NCBI GenBank assembly: GCA_041743835.1
Contig: JBGTLW010000266.1
Location: forward strand, 1-53,050
Source of the DNA: JBGTLW01 sp041743835
Lineage (GTDB): Bacteria; Planctomycetota; Phycisphaerae; Phycisphaerales; Phycisphaeraceae
Reading direction: 5' to 3'
DNA length: 53,050 bases
A program made the translations under genes and the position numbers. Below the pieces are notes generated by a model. The model worked only from the letters and a program-made list of their open reading frames with translations. It did no database searches and was not told where the DNA came from. Shown in pieces: positions 24,489-33,517 of this stretch. Position 1 is the stretch's first letter. Each line of letters opens with the position of its first letter.

Positions 24489-24494
24489 TGTATA
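24489..24494 (-). promoter_or_regulatory. -10-like element before thiS
   Basis: TATACA on the minus strand ends nine bases before ATG 24479. If used, the transcript leader would be only about two bases. No good -35 is seen. Confidence 0.35.
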
Positions 24495-24527
24495 CCTATC
24501 ACAACTCCCCGCCAGTGAGCCCCCACG

Positions 24528-25238
24528 ATGGCCCAACTCAACCGCATGTCAGAACCGGCAACCAGCAAGCTCTACGATCTGTGGGCCTGGTTTTACGACG
24601 TGACTTTCGGGGTGCTGGTCCACACCCGTCACATCCGGGCCGTCAAGGAAATCCGAGCCAAGCCCGGCGACCGCATCCTCGACCTGGGTGTCGGCACGGG
24701 CATGACCCTCTCGGATTATCCCCACGATGTTACGGTCGTCGGCATGGACCTCTCGGCGGGGATGCTCGCCAAGGCCCGCAAGAAATGTGAGGAGAGCAAG
24801 CTCGACCACATCCAGCTCATGCTCGGCGATGCCATGCACCCGCCCTTCGCTGATGCGACCTTCGATCACATCCTGATCGCGCACACGGTCAGCGTGGTTT
24901 CCCAACCGAACCGATTGATGCAGTGGGCCGCGAGGATGGTTAAGCCCGGCGGGACCGTAGTGCTGCTCAACCACTTCCGCTCGACCAACCGGGTCATGGG
25001 CTGGTGCGAGAAGGTCACCAACCCATTCTGGGTCAAAGTCGGTTGGCGCAGCGACCTGACCCTGGAGGAGTGCCTGGAGGATGTCGGGCTGCACATCCAG
25101 TATCGCTACAAGACCACGAAGATTGACCTGTGGCAGATCATCGTCCTAAGCCCCAAGCGTATGCCCGAAGCCGGCCCCGCTGACGCCACGGCTTCTGGCG
25201 CATCACCCCGACACAGCCCGCTTGCCATGCAAGGCTGA
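24528..25238 (+). CDS. PmtA-like SAM-dependent methyltransferase
   Basis: A 236-residue class I methyltransferase with motif I ILDLGVGTGMTL, acidic motif VVGMDLS and post-I LGDAMHPPF. The N-terminus (KLYDLWAWFYDVTFGVL) and KPGGTVVLLNHFRSTN resemble the Rhodobacter-type phosphatidylethanolamine N-methyltransferase PmtA, which makes phosphatidylcholine. Ubiquinone/menaquinone-type methyltransferases are the alternative. The protein has no signal peptide and the last 25 residues are Ala/Pro-rich. It diverges from thiS with 48 nt between starts. Confidence 0.8.
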   Translation: MAQLNRMSEPATSKLYDLWAWFYDVTFGVLVHTRHIRAVKEIRAKPGDRILDLGVGTGMTLSDYPHDVTVVGMDLSAGMLAKARKKCEESKLDHIQLMLGDAMHPPFADATFDHILIAHTVSVVSQPNRLMQWAARMVKPGGTVVLLNHFRSTNRVMGWCEKVTNPFWVKVGWRSDLTLEECLEDVGLHIQYRYKTTKIDLWQIIVLSPKRMPEAGPADATASGASPRHSPLAMQG

Positions 25239-25307
25239 GGATGGCGCGGGGCCTCTCGCCCTCGGGGTAGCGCAGAGGATCGAGGGCCTGGGGTATTGTG
25301 CCTCCGG

Positions 25308-25336
25308 TTTACCGGCTACGCGTGCGGGGGTATAGT
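25308..25336 (+). promoter_or_regulatory. Promoter candidate for the LptD-like gene
   Basis: TTTACC (25308-25313) and TATAGT (25331-25336) are 17 nt apart. This predicts a leader of about 32 nt before ATG 25375. Confidence 0.4.
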
Positions 25337-25374
25337 CCGGCGATTCCTGACGCCCCTCAACCCACGCCACACGC

Positions 25375-28300
25375 ATGACTTTCTGCGTCCGCCGCCGACC
25401 CCGCTCCGCTTCACTCATCACAGGGATGATGTTGTTCGCCTGCGCCCTGCACCTCTTGCCGTCGGCCCTGCAGGGCCAGATCGCTGATGTGACGACCGCC
25501 GACCACCCGTTAGCCGACCCCGTCGTGTCGGCAGACGTGGTGTTCTACGGCCAGACCGCGAAGTCATGGAGCGAGGACGGGGCACGGTTGATCCTGCTGG
25601 AGGGGGATGCGGGGTTTGACCTTGGCGTCTTCGGGTTCCGTGGCGACCGCGCGGTGGTGCGGATCGACACCGAGTTGAAGCCCGGCAGGACGATCCGCCA
25701 TCTGTCGATTTACCTTGAGAACGCCAGGTCGGCCAAGGGCAGGACCAACGTCGGCGCCTACGGCCAGCGGCTGCTGGTGACCGCGTCCACCACCGGCTCG
25801 CCCAGTGTGCTGACCGACCTCATGACCGAGGTAGATGCCGCGCCGGCTGTGCCGCTGGTCGCACAGGCCAGGCAACGCGTAGCGCGGCTGCGTGTCGCGA
25901 TGGGACAGCCTGTGAATGACCTCGCGTTGGATGGTGTCGAAGACCTTGCCAGCGACCCGGCCCGGCTCGCTCGACGGGAGCAGATCGGCCAGCAGAACCG
26001 CGTCGGGTCTATCGCGCTTGCCGACAAACCCCTGCGTGCCATCCAGCCGGACCCGGACGCGGCGCAGCCAGCCGTCGACCGCCCCCCACCGCCGGAGGGC
26101 ATCCTGCCCACGCGTGGCGTCGTGCAGTTCAATGCGGATCGTGTGGTGTACGAGCGGGCCAATCCAGACCGCGATGCGGCACTCATGCTGGTTGGCAACG
26201 TCCGGGTGTTCTACACCGACTACGACGCCTCCCGGGTCATGTCGCTCACCGCCGAGCGTGTCGTGCTGTTCATCGACGAGGGCGGCGACCGGGGCGGTGC
26301 CCCACCGATCGCTGGCCAGCAGATGGATGCCGCGAAGGTGACTGGGGTTTACCTCGAAGACAATGCCATCATTACCGACGGGCAGTACACCGTGCGTGCC
26401 CCGCGCGTGTTTTACAACATGGCGGAGGATCGGGCGGTGTTGCTTGAAGCGGTGATGTACACCGACGACATCCAACGCCGCGTGCCGTTGTATGTTCGGG
26501 CGGATGTGCTGCGGCAGACCTCGGCGGAGACATTCGAGGCGGAGAACGTGCGGTTCACCACCAGCGAGTTTGCCGAGCCTCACTTCGCCATCGGCGCCCA
26601 GCGGGTGACCATCGACCGCCGCGCGGATCGGGATGGCGTGCCACGGAACCTGGTCACCGCGGACAAGGCGTCGATGCGTTGGTACGACACGCCGTTGTTC
26701 GTGTTGCCCCGCTTCCAGGGCACGCCAAGCGAGGTGCCGCTGCGTGGGCTGACCGTCGGCAGCAGCAATGACGGCTTCAATGTCGAGACCCAGTGGGACG
26801 TCTTTGCGCTCGCGGGCAAACAGGCCCCCAAGGATGTGGACCTGATCGCACGAATCGACTACCGCGGGGATCACGGCCCAGCGGTTGGGCTGGACTTTGA
26901 CTACCGGCTACCCGAATCATTTGGAAGCACGAAGGGCTACCTCGTCCCGCTCGACAATGGCACCGACAGCATCGGCGGGCGCAATGACATCGATCAGGAC
27001 AACGAGATGCGTGGCTTCCTCCAGCTTCAACACCGCCAGTTGCTGGATTATGGCGTGGAGGTCTCGGTCGAGGGGGCCTACGTCTCAGACCCGACATTCC
27101 TGGAAGAGTTCTACCGCTCCGAGGCCTATGAAGCGAAGGAGTACGAGACTTCGCTTTACATCAAGAAGCAGGACAACGAGACGGCCATCGACTTCTACGC
27201 GCGTTACGACGTGACCGATTTCACACCCCAACTCACCACGCTCCAGGCCCCGGGCCACACCGTCGCGCGTGGGCCAGAGGCACGCTATTTCCGGACGGGG
27301 ACGCCTCTGCTGGATGGTCGCCTCAACTGGTACACGGAAAACCGGCTTGGCCGCGTGCGCATGATGTTTGGCGATGACAGCCCGGCCGACCGGGGTTTCT
27401 CGGCTGCGGACTCGCTCCGCTTCTTCGGGATCCCCAACACGACAAGTTTTGACGACGCGGCCGGGGCAGCGGGCATCCCGATGGACTGGGTGACCCGTGT
27501 GGACACCCGTCACGAGGTCGAGATGCCTCTGGAGGCTGGGCCGTTCAACATCACGCCCTACGGTGTCGGCCGCATCACCGCTTACGACACGGATTTCAGC
27601 GACTTCAACGGCGGGTCCAACGAAGACAACATCCGTTTCTGGGGCGGCGGCGGTATACGCACCAGCGTCGAGTTCAGCAAGACTTACGGCCAGGCACGCA
27701 GCAAGCTGTTCGATGTCCATCAGGTCCGCCACATCATCGAGCCGGTCGTCGATGTGTTCTGGCATGGCTCAACAATCGATGGGGATGACCTGCCCGTGTA
27801 CGACCCCGAGGTCGAGGGGCTCAGCGAAGGCGGCGGTGTCCGGATGGGTGTAGTCAATACCCTCCAAACCAAGCGCGGGGGGCCGGGCATGTGGCGGAGT
27901 GTGGATTGGTTGCGGCTGAAGACCGATGTGGTGCTGCGCAGTGATGATGCCGACACCGACGCAGACATCCCCCGGTATTTCGAGTATCGCCCGGAGTACT
28001 CGACGGGCGGCGACCACTTCTACTCCGAGCTGCTGTGGATGGTCACCGAGACGCTCGGCATGCAGGGTGATGTGACCTACAACCTCGAAGACGACCGTGC
28101 AGCGCAGTGGCGACTGGGGCTGACACTCGACCACACCCCCAGACTCCGTAGCTTCATCGTCTATCGCGAAGTCGAGGTGCTCGACTCCCAACTCCTCAGC
28201 TACGGCTTCGACTATCAGGCAACCGACAAGTACCGCTTTGGTTTCCGGCAGAGCATCGACATCAACGAGGGGGAGTCGCGCAACATCGCGTTCACACTCA

Positions 28301-28440
28301 ACCGCCAACTCCCGCGGTGGGAACTCCGCGGCCTGCTGGAGTACGACGCGATCGACGACGAGGCGGTCATTGGCTTCATCCTCCTGCCCTCGGGCTTCGG
28401 CTTGAACACCAGCCCGGTCAGCCTCCTAAGCAGCCGGTAA
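25375..28440 (+). CDS. LptD/OstA-like outer-membrane LPS-assembly protein
   Basis: A 1021-residue exported protein, longer than E. coli LptD (784). A signal peptide (about 1-35) is followed by a beta-rich N-terminal region (about 40-460). Its OstA-like part reads GVVQFNADRVVYE, NVRVFYTDYDASRVMSLTAERVV, IITDGQYTVRAPRVFYN and MRWYDTPLFVLPRFQG. The remainder (about 470-1015) alternates aromatic beta strands ending in short turns, as in a large outer-membrane barrel. The end (GFGLNTSPVSLLSSR) lacks the usual terminal aromatic. The disulfide-forming Cys pairs of proteobacterial LptD are not evident. It probably inserts LPS-like lipid, with an extended N-terminal part of unknown role. The chaperone gene follows 101 nt downstream. 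Confidence 0.78.
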   Translation: MTFCVRRRPRSASLITGMMLFACALHLLPSALQGQIADVTTADHPLADPVVSADVVFYGQTAKSWSEDGARLILLEGDAGFDLGVFGFRGDRAVVRIDTELKPGRTIRHLSIYLENARSAKGRTNVGAYGQRLLVTASTTGSPSVLTDLMTEVDAAPAVPLVAQARQRVARLRVAMGQPVNDLALDGVEDLASDPARLARREQIGQQNRVGSIALADKPLRAIQPDPDAAQPAVDRPPPPEGILPTRGVVQFNADRVVYERANPDRDAALMLVGNVRVFYTDYDASRVMSLTAERVVLFIDEGGDRGGAPPIAGQQMDAAKVTGVYLEDNAIITDGQYTVRAPRVFYNMAEDRAVLLEAVMYTDDIQRRVPLYVRADVLRQTSAETFEAENVRFTTSEFAEPHFAIGAQRVTIDRRADRDGVPRNLVTADKASMRWYDTPLFVLPRFQGTPSEVPLRGLTVGSSNDGFNVETQWDVFALAGKQAPKDVDLIARIDYRGDHGPAVGLDFDYRLPESFGSTKGYLVPLDNGTDSIGGRNDIDQDNEMRGFLQLQHRQLLDYGVEVSVEGAYVSDPTFLEEFYRSEAYEAKEYETSLYIKKQDNETAIDFYARYDVTDFTPQLTTLQAPGHTVARGPEARYFRTGTPLLDGRLNWYTENRLGRVRMMFGDDSPADRGFSAADSLRFFGIPNTTSFDDAAGAAGIPMDWVTRVDTRHEVEMPLEAGPFNITPYGVGRITAYDTDFSDFNGGSNEDNIRFWGGGGIRTSVEFSKTYGQARSKLFDVHQVRHIIEPVVDVFWHGSTIDGDDLPVYDPEVEGLSEGGGVRMGVVNTLQTKRGGPGMWRSVDWLRLKTDVVLRSDDADTDADIPRYFEYRPEYSTGGDHFYSELLWMVTETLGMQGDVTYNLEDDRAAQWRLGLTLDHTPRLRSFIVYREVEVLDSQLLSYGFDYQATDKYRFGFRQSIDINEGESRNIAFTLNRQLPRWELRGLLEYDAIDDEAVIGFILLPSGFGLNTSPVSLLSSR

Positions 28441-28496
28441 ACACATCCGTGGAACGTGGCGAAACACGCCGATTCCCGCCCGCTGGCATCCAACGT

Positions 28497-28502
28497 TATA
28501 AT
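28497..28502 (+). promoter_or_regulatory. Consensus -10 box upstream of the PpiD/SurA-like gene
   Basis: TATAAT lies 39 nt before the TTG start at 28542, leaving room for a Shine-Dalgarno (GGAG at 28530-28533). The -35 is weak. Confidence 0.4.
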
Positions 28503-28541
28503 GCCCGGCTCGATATCTAACCCCGGCCCGGAGCCCCTGCG

Positions 28542-30617
28542 TTGCTTAAATTCTTTCGCCTCTACAACAAGTGGATTCTCGTGGTCGGCTGCTCGGTGCT
28601 GATGGTGGCGTTCCTGCTGCCCAATGCCACCGACTTCCTGGCCCCCTCGCAGGAGGGCCGACCCGTCGGGAGGCTTTCCGACGGAAGAAACATCCGCATC
28701 GCAGACCAGGCCAACGCCCACGGCGAGCTTGCCCTGTACAGCCAGCTTGGCCCGGTGGGTTATCTCGCGGGCACCATGCTGGAGGGTTCGGACCGCGACC
28801 TGCACTGGGCGCTCATCAAGATCGAGGCCCAGCGGATGGGGCTCGCCGCGTCTGCCACCGAGATTCAGATGGTGATGAGCCTGCTGGGTTTAGAGGGCGA
28901 TACGCTTGTCGAATTGGCCCGCAGGTTTAACACAACCGAGCGTGGCATCCGTGCCGCGATCGGCAATTGGCTGGTCGCTGAGAAGTACCGCGATCTGGTC
29001 ATCGGCCGATCGTTTGAATCGCAGATGATCGAGGGGGATAGCGAACTGACCGCCAGCAGTTCGCCCGGCATCCAGCGGCTGCTCGCCATGCGGCAGATCT
29101 TTGCACTGGAGAACCAGATCAGGCAGAGCCAGCCCGACATCTGGCAGCTCCAGTATTTCAGCAACATGCTTCAAGGGCTTGAGTACCGGGCGCTCTACGG
29201 CACCCAGCGCCTCAGCGAGCCGATCTTCCGGGCGACCGTGCAGGATCAAAGCGCCAGTGCGGGCGGCCGACTGCTGCTGATCCCCGCAACCAAGTTCGCG
29301 AAGGACGTCGCCGAGCCGACCAGTGAAGAACTGGCCGCTCAGTTTGAAGCCTACCGCGATCAGCTCCCCGGCATGGGCGAGCACGGCTTCGGGTACAAGC
29401 AACCGGATCGTGTCAAGCTCGAGTACCTCACGATTCCCATGCACAGCGCACGCGAAGCCGTGCGGATCACCGAGGCCGAAACCTTGGCCCACTTCGAGCA
29501 GAACAAGCAGCGATACACGAGCTTTACAGAGTCCGGCGAGACAACTCCGATGACCTACGCCGAGGCCCGGGAGCGCGTCCGCTCAGAACTGCGGGGCATC
29601 AAGGCCCGCGCGCTGGTCGATCAGGTCCTGCAGGCCGCGCTTGGCAAGATCACCGACAGCCAGCGTGCCTTGACCGACGACCAAGACGATCGGCGGTATA
29701 AGCTGCTCCCCGAGGGTTACACACCCTTGAGCTTCCAGGACCTAGCGCAGGACCTGAGCCAGCAATTCGGTGTCGCGGTCACGGCTGAGCGTCGTGATGG
29801 GGCGTGGCTTGGAATCGATGAACTCCAGAACCTGCCCGGTATTGGCGGAAGCATCGTCGCCGATTCTTCCACGCGCCTTGATTTTGCAACCTATGTCCAA
29901 AGCGCCTGGGAACTGGAGCCCGACGACGCCGACCCCACTACCACGTTCCGCCTCCAAAAGGGCGTGGTCAGTCGGCCGCTGGTCGGCGGCATCGATGGCT
30001 CCACCTACCTGTTCCGCCTGACCGATGTGAAGGCCGAGCACGAGTTGGACGACTACACCACGATCAAGGATCAGGTCGCTGCGGATGTGCGTCACCTGAA
30101 GGCCTACCGCCGCCTTGCCGACGACGCGGCCCTATGGAAAGCTTCAGCCACGACCAAAGGTCTCGATGCGCTGGCTACAGAGCTGGAGTTGACGGTTGGC
30201 CGCATCGGCCCGATTGAGAAACGGCAGAGCGGGCGGGTGCCGTCCGTCGCGGGCATCGGCGAGGACCAGAAGCTGATCGACAGCATGTTCGATCAGGCGA
30301 TCCGTCTGGCGGAGACGGGCGAACTCGAGTCGTTGCCCATCTCCAGCCGGCTGCTCGTGTCCCCGATCGATGGTCAGCTAAAGCTGGCCATTGTCGAGCT
30401 CAACAGCTACGAACCGGTGACGAGAAATCAGTACGCCTTTGCGGTCCAATCCCCGGACTACCGTGCTGCGGTCAGTCGGCAACTGGTTCCCTTCACCGCG
30501 AGCAACCCGCTCTCCCTCGATAGCGTCAAGCACCGCTTGGGCTTCGTCGCCCGCGACGAAGGTAGCAAGAAAGCGGATGGCGATGCTGAAGGCAGTGGCG
30601 AAGCCGAGAACGAGTAG
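28542..30617 (+). CDS. PpiD/SurA-like periplasmic chaperone, TTG start
   Basis: A 691-residue protein with an N-terminal membrane anchor (about 9-26, NKWILVVGCSVLMVAFLL) and a long helical periplasmic part. It follows the SurA_N/PpiD plan: an N-terminal chaperone helix block (about 80-230), a region with VKLEYLTIPMHSAREAV and a helical tail. I cannot find a clear parvulin signature, so isomerase activity is unproven and it may be chaperone only. The start is TTG at 28542, with GGAG eight bases upstream, which places the anchor at the N-terminus. No ATG or GTG gives this. Its position after the LptD-like gene suggests help in folding outer-membrane proteins. Confidence 0.78.
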   Translation: MLKFFRLYNKWILVVGCSVLMVAFLLPNATDFLAPSQEGRPVGRLSDGRNIRIADQANAHGELALYSQLGPVGYLAGTMLEGSDRDLHWALIKIEAQRMGLAASATEIQMVMSLLGLEGDTLVELARRFNTTERGIRAAIGNWLVAEKYRDLVIGRSFESQMIEGDSELTASSSPGIQRLLAMRQIFALENQIRQSQPDIWQLQYFSNMLQGLEYRALYGTQRLSEPIFRATVQDQSASAGGRLLLIPATKFAKDVAEPTSEELAAQFEAYRDQLPGMGEHGFGYKQPDRVKLEYLTIPMHSAREAVRITEAETLAHFEQNKQRYTSFTESGETTPMTYAEARERVRSELRGIKARALVDQVLQAALGKITDSQRALTDDQDDRRYKLLPEGYTPLSFQDLAQDLSQQFGVAVTAERRDGAWLGIDELQNLPGIGGSIVADSSTRLDFATYVQSAWELEPDDADPTTTFRLQKGVVSRPLVGGIDGSTYLFRLTDVKAEHELDDYTTIKDQVAADVRHLKAYRRLADDAALWKASATTKGLDALATELELTVGRIGPIEKRQSGRVPSVAGIGEDQKLIDSMFDQAIRLAETGELESLPISSRLLVSPIDGQLKLAIVELNSYEPVTRNQYAFAVQSPDYRAAVSRQLVPFTASNPLSLDSVKHRLGFVARDEGSKKADGDAEGSGEAENE

Positions 30618-30688
30618 GGCCTGCTGGATTTTGACAGCCGACACTAAGCAGTCCGCACCGGTTCCCTGCGGCTATCCCGGGGGCCGGG

Positions 30689-31294
30689 TTAGACCGCGAT
30701 TGGAGCCTGCGACACCTGCAAACGACGGTGGCTTCGTCGGCGGTTGAAGAAGCGGAACAGCAGCACGAACATCACCACGACGAACAGGGCAGCGAGCACC
30801 GGTGCGACGATAGCCACTATCGACAAGGCTGTCGCTGCCCCCGCCTCGACAGTGGAGACCACCGGGTTGCCCAGCCCCCCCGTGGTGGCGGTGGACAGAG
30901 CGCGGGTGCCGACGGTAATGACCTGCACGGTCGCCGCGGTGCCGCCCCCGCCGATGATCGCGATGGCCCACTGCGACATCGGGTCCATGTTGGTGATGAA
31001 CGCGGCGGCGGTCAGCGAGCCCGCGATGACCGAAGCGGGCGTGGCGATCGTGTCCAGCGCGTTATCCAGCCAGGGGATGTAGTAGCTGCCGATCTCCAGC
31101 GCGGTGGCGGTCCCGAATGCCAGCAGGGCCGGCCCCGAGCCGATCCACTCCATGCTTGGGCTCACCGTCCAGCGGCCTGCGGCCACGGCGATACCCGCGA
31201 TCAGCAGCGGGATGAACACCCGGAATCCACAGGCCGCCGCCAGCCCAATACCCACGGCAATACCCATCAGCGCATCGAGTTCGGTGTGAGGCAT
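30689..31294 (-). CDS. DUF4126 membrane protein
   Basis: A 201-residue integral membrane protein matching DUF4126: DALMGIAVGIGLAAACGFRVFIPLL at the start, then WIGSGPALLAFGTATALEIGSYYIPWLDN and a C-terminal pair of helices with a basic RRRSHRR tail. The function of the family is unknown. ATG 31294 has AAGGGAG about eight bases upstream. It converges on the chaperone gene. Confidence 0.85.
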   Translation of the reverse strand: MPHTELDALMGIAVGIGLAAACGFRVFIPLLIAGIAVAAGRWTVSPSMEWIGSGPALLAFGTATALEIGSYYIPWLDNALDTIATPASVIAGSLTAAAFITNMDPMSQWAIAIIGGGGTAATVQVITVGTRALSTATTGGLGNPVVSTVEAGAATALSIVAIVAPVLAALFVVVMFVLLFRFFNRRRSHRRLQVSQAPIAV

Positions 31295-31440
31295 CGTTGA
31301 CTCCCTTAATGGCGGCCAGCGGGGCTGGCGGCACGTTTGTATCGGGACAGACCGGCTCCGACACATATTCTAGGATGCAAATGCCTTCCCGGGTTCACAA
31401 AAAAATCACCAACACGACCGTAGCCCTACCGCCAACACCA

Positions 31441-31446
31441 TATGAT
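31441..31446 (+). promoter_or_regulatory. -10 element candidate that decides the APC permease start
   Basis: TATGAT ends seven bases before ATG 31454. An ATG at 31442 lies inside the hexamer itself, so 31454 is the better start if the transcript is leaderless. Confidence 0.42.
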
Positions 31447-31453
31447 GCCCGCC

Positions 31454-32788
31454 ATGCCCAACCCCGCTACACCTGAAATCAGCCGAAGAACCGGGACACT
31501 GCGGCGGCAGGTCGGGATTGGCGGGGCGATTGTGCTGGGGCTGGGGTCGATGGTCGGGACGGGGGTGTTTGTGAGTCTGGGCATCGCCGCGGGCGTGGCG
31601 GGGCCAGCCGTGGTCTTGGCGGTGCTGCTGGCGGCGGGGCTGGCCCTGTGCAACGGCCTGTCCAGCGCCCAACTCGCCGCCGCACACCCCGTCTCCGGCG
31701 GGACGTATGAGTACGGCTACAAGTACCTCACCCCCGCCGCGGGCCGGGTCGCGGGGTGGATGTTCCTGGCCGCGAAGAGCGCCTCGGCCGCCACCGCAGC
31801 ACTTGGTTTCGCGGGCTACCTGATCCATGCCGCAGCCCCCCAGTGGTCCGTCCTCGTCCTCCCCCTGGCGCTGGCCGCGGTGGTGGTGCTGACGGTGCTG
31901 GTCCTCTCGGGGTTACGCAGGACCAACGCGGTGAATCTCATCATCGTCGCGCTGACCGTCGGCGTGCTCGCGTTCTTCATCGTCATGATTGGTTCACAGC
32001 TCGAAGGCCAGGGCGGCATGAAGCTCAGCAACTTCGCGGGCATCGAAAGCTGGACCAACGATCGCGGCCAAACGTTCCTTCCTGCCCTGCTGCACGGCAC
32101 CGCTCTGGTGTTCGTCGCCTTTACGGGCTACGGCAGAGTCGCCACACTTGGGGAGGAGATCACCGACCCCAAGCGCAGCATCCCCATCGCCGTGGTGCTC
32201 ACGATCCTGCTGACAGCCGTGCTGTACCTGGGCGTAGCGATCGTGGCGGTGGCAGAAGTCGGGGCACACGACTTTGCGGCCTACGCCACGGGTGTCGCTG
32301 CACCTCTGGAGCGCATCGCGGGCAATGTGTGGCCGTGGACAAGCTACGTGCTGGCTGGCGGCGCGGTGATTGCAATGCTCGGGGTGTTGCTGAACCTGAT
32401 CCTGGGGCTGTCGCGCGTGGCACTGGCGATGGGCAGGCGGCGTGACCTGCCCGGGCTGTTCGCTTCGGTGAACGCCTCGGGCACGACGCCGGTGCCCGCG
32501 GTCATCCTCGTCGGTGTCATCATCCTGGGGCTGGTGTCGATCGGCTCGGTGACCTTCGCGTGGTCGTTAAGCGCCACAACCGTGCTGATCTACTATGCCC
32601 TGACCAACCTCGCAGCCCTGCGACTCCCCGCCGCCGACCGGCGGTATCCACGGGCCATCCCCGTGATCGGGCTGGCCGGGTGCCTTGGTCTGTGTGTGTT
32701 TATCGACTGGCTCTACTTGGCGGTGGCGGGCGGATTGCTCGGGGCCATCCTGATCTCGCACTGGGTCATGCCCAAGCCGGTCACTTGA
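31454..32788 (+). CDS. APC-superfamily amino acid permease
   Basis: A 444-residue transporter with about 12 transmembrane helices. The first helix has VLGLGSMVGTGVFVSLG, the substrate-backbone-binding pattern of the APC superfamily, and GYGRVATLGEEITDPKRSIPIA is the typical helix 6 and loop 6-7. It should import amino acids with protons or by exchange. The substrate is unknown. The start at 31454 is inferred from the -10 element. The 3' end overlaps the convergent GlcG-like gene by 8 nt (32781-32788). Confidence 0.9.
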   Translation: MPNPATPEISRRTGTLRRQVGIGGAIVLGLGSMVGTGVFVSLGIAAGVAGPAVVLAVLLAAGLALCNGLSSAQLAAAHPVSGGTYEYGYKYLTPAAGRVAGWMFLAAKSASAATAALGFAGYLIHAAAPQWSVLVLPLALAAVVVLTVLVLSGLRRTNAVNLIIVALTVGVLAFFIVMIGSQLEGQGGMKLSNFAGIESWTNDRGQTFLPALLHGTALVFVAFTGYGRVATLGEEITDPKRSIPIAVVLTILLTAVLYLGVAIVAVAEVGAHDFAAYATGVAAPLERIAGNVWPWTSYVLAGGAVIAMLGVLLNLILGLSRVALAMGRRRDLPGLFASVNASGTTPVPAVILVGVIILGLVSIGSVTFAWSLSATTVLIYYALTNLAALRLPAADRRYPRAIPVIGLAGCLGLCVFIDWLYLAVAGGLLGAILISHWVMPKPVT

Positions 32789-33380
32789 TCACCGCGGCAC
32801 CAGCGGCCGCGACGGCGTGGTCGTTCTCCACCGTGGAGCCACTGACGCCGATCGCGCCGATGATCGTGCCATCTGCGAGTTTGATCGGGACGCCGCCGGG
32901 GAAGGTGATCAGCCCGCCGTTGGAGTGCTCAATGTTGTAGAGCGGGCCGGATTCTTTGGAGAGCTTGCCGATCTCCCCGGTGTTCATGTCGAAGTAGCGG
33001 GCGGTCTTGGCTTTCTTGATAGCAATGTCGATCGAGCCGAGCCACGCGCCATCCTGCCTGATGAAGGCCTTGAGGTTGCCCCCCGCATCCACCACCGCGA
33101 TGTCCATGCTGGTGCCGATCTCCCAACTCTTCTTCGCCGCGGCTTCAATGACAGCCTGGGCCTGCTCGAGCGAGATATCCATCGTGGCGATTGGCTTAAG
33201 CTGCCGCACAGCATCGGTGGCGACACCGGCCGCATCCTCCGCCACCACCGCCTGCACGCCGATCCTCACCGCTCCACCCTGCGCCTCAGCCGATCGGTTT
33301 GGGCCAAGTTGATAGGCCGCGATCGCAGCGCCGGCTACCAGTGTGCATGCCAACATCAGTCGCGTGCGGTGCTTGGACAT
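32781..33380 (-). CDS. GlcG/HbpS-like heme-binding family protein (DUF336), exported
   Basis: A 199-residue protein with a signal peptide (MSKHRTRLMLACTLVAGAAIAAYQ) and a GlcG/HbpS domain (about 65-199): LEQAQAVIEAAAKKSWE, MDIAVVDAGGNLKAFIRQDGAW, GGVPIKLADGTIIGAIGVSG and a terminal DHAVAAAGA. HbpS of Streptomyces binds heme and senses redox stress. GlcG is linked to glycolate use. The actual role here is unknown. GAGG lies about nine bases before the ATG. Transcribed alone. Confidence 0.85.
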   Translation of the reverse strand: MSKHRTRLMLACTLVAGAAIAAYQLGPNRSAEAQGGAVRIGVQAVVAEDAAGVATDAVRQLKPIATMDISLEQAQAVIEAAAKKSWEIGTSMDIAVVDAGGNLKAFIRQDGAWLGSIDIAIKKAKTARYFDMNTGEIGKLSKESGPLYNIEHSNGGLITFPGGVPIKLADGTIIGAIGVSGSTVENDHAVAAAGAAVIK

Positions 33381-33517
33381 AAAAAGAAAACCTCGGGTGT
33401 AGGGGACGGGATCAAGGCCGGCAGGTGGCTGTGCCTTCCACAGATGTAAAGCGTAGCCACCCCATGGCCCCAGTCAAATGCCAACCCAGCAATCGTCCAC
33501 GGTACACACGCGCCGCA

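Noticed and set aside
24480..24527. TPP riboswitch upstream of thiS
   Set aside because: The divergent gap is only 48 nt and holds no CUGAGA-type core.
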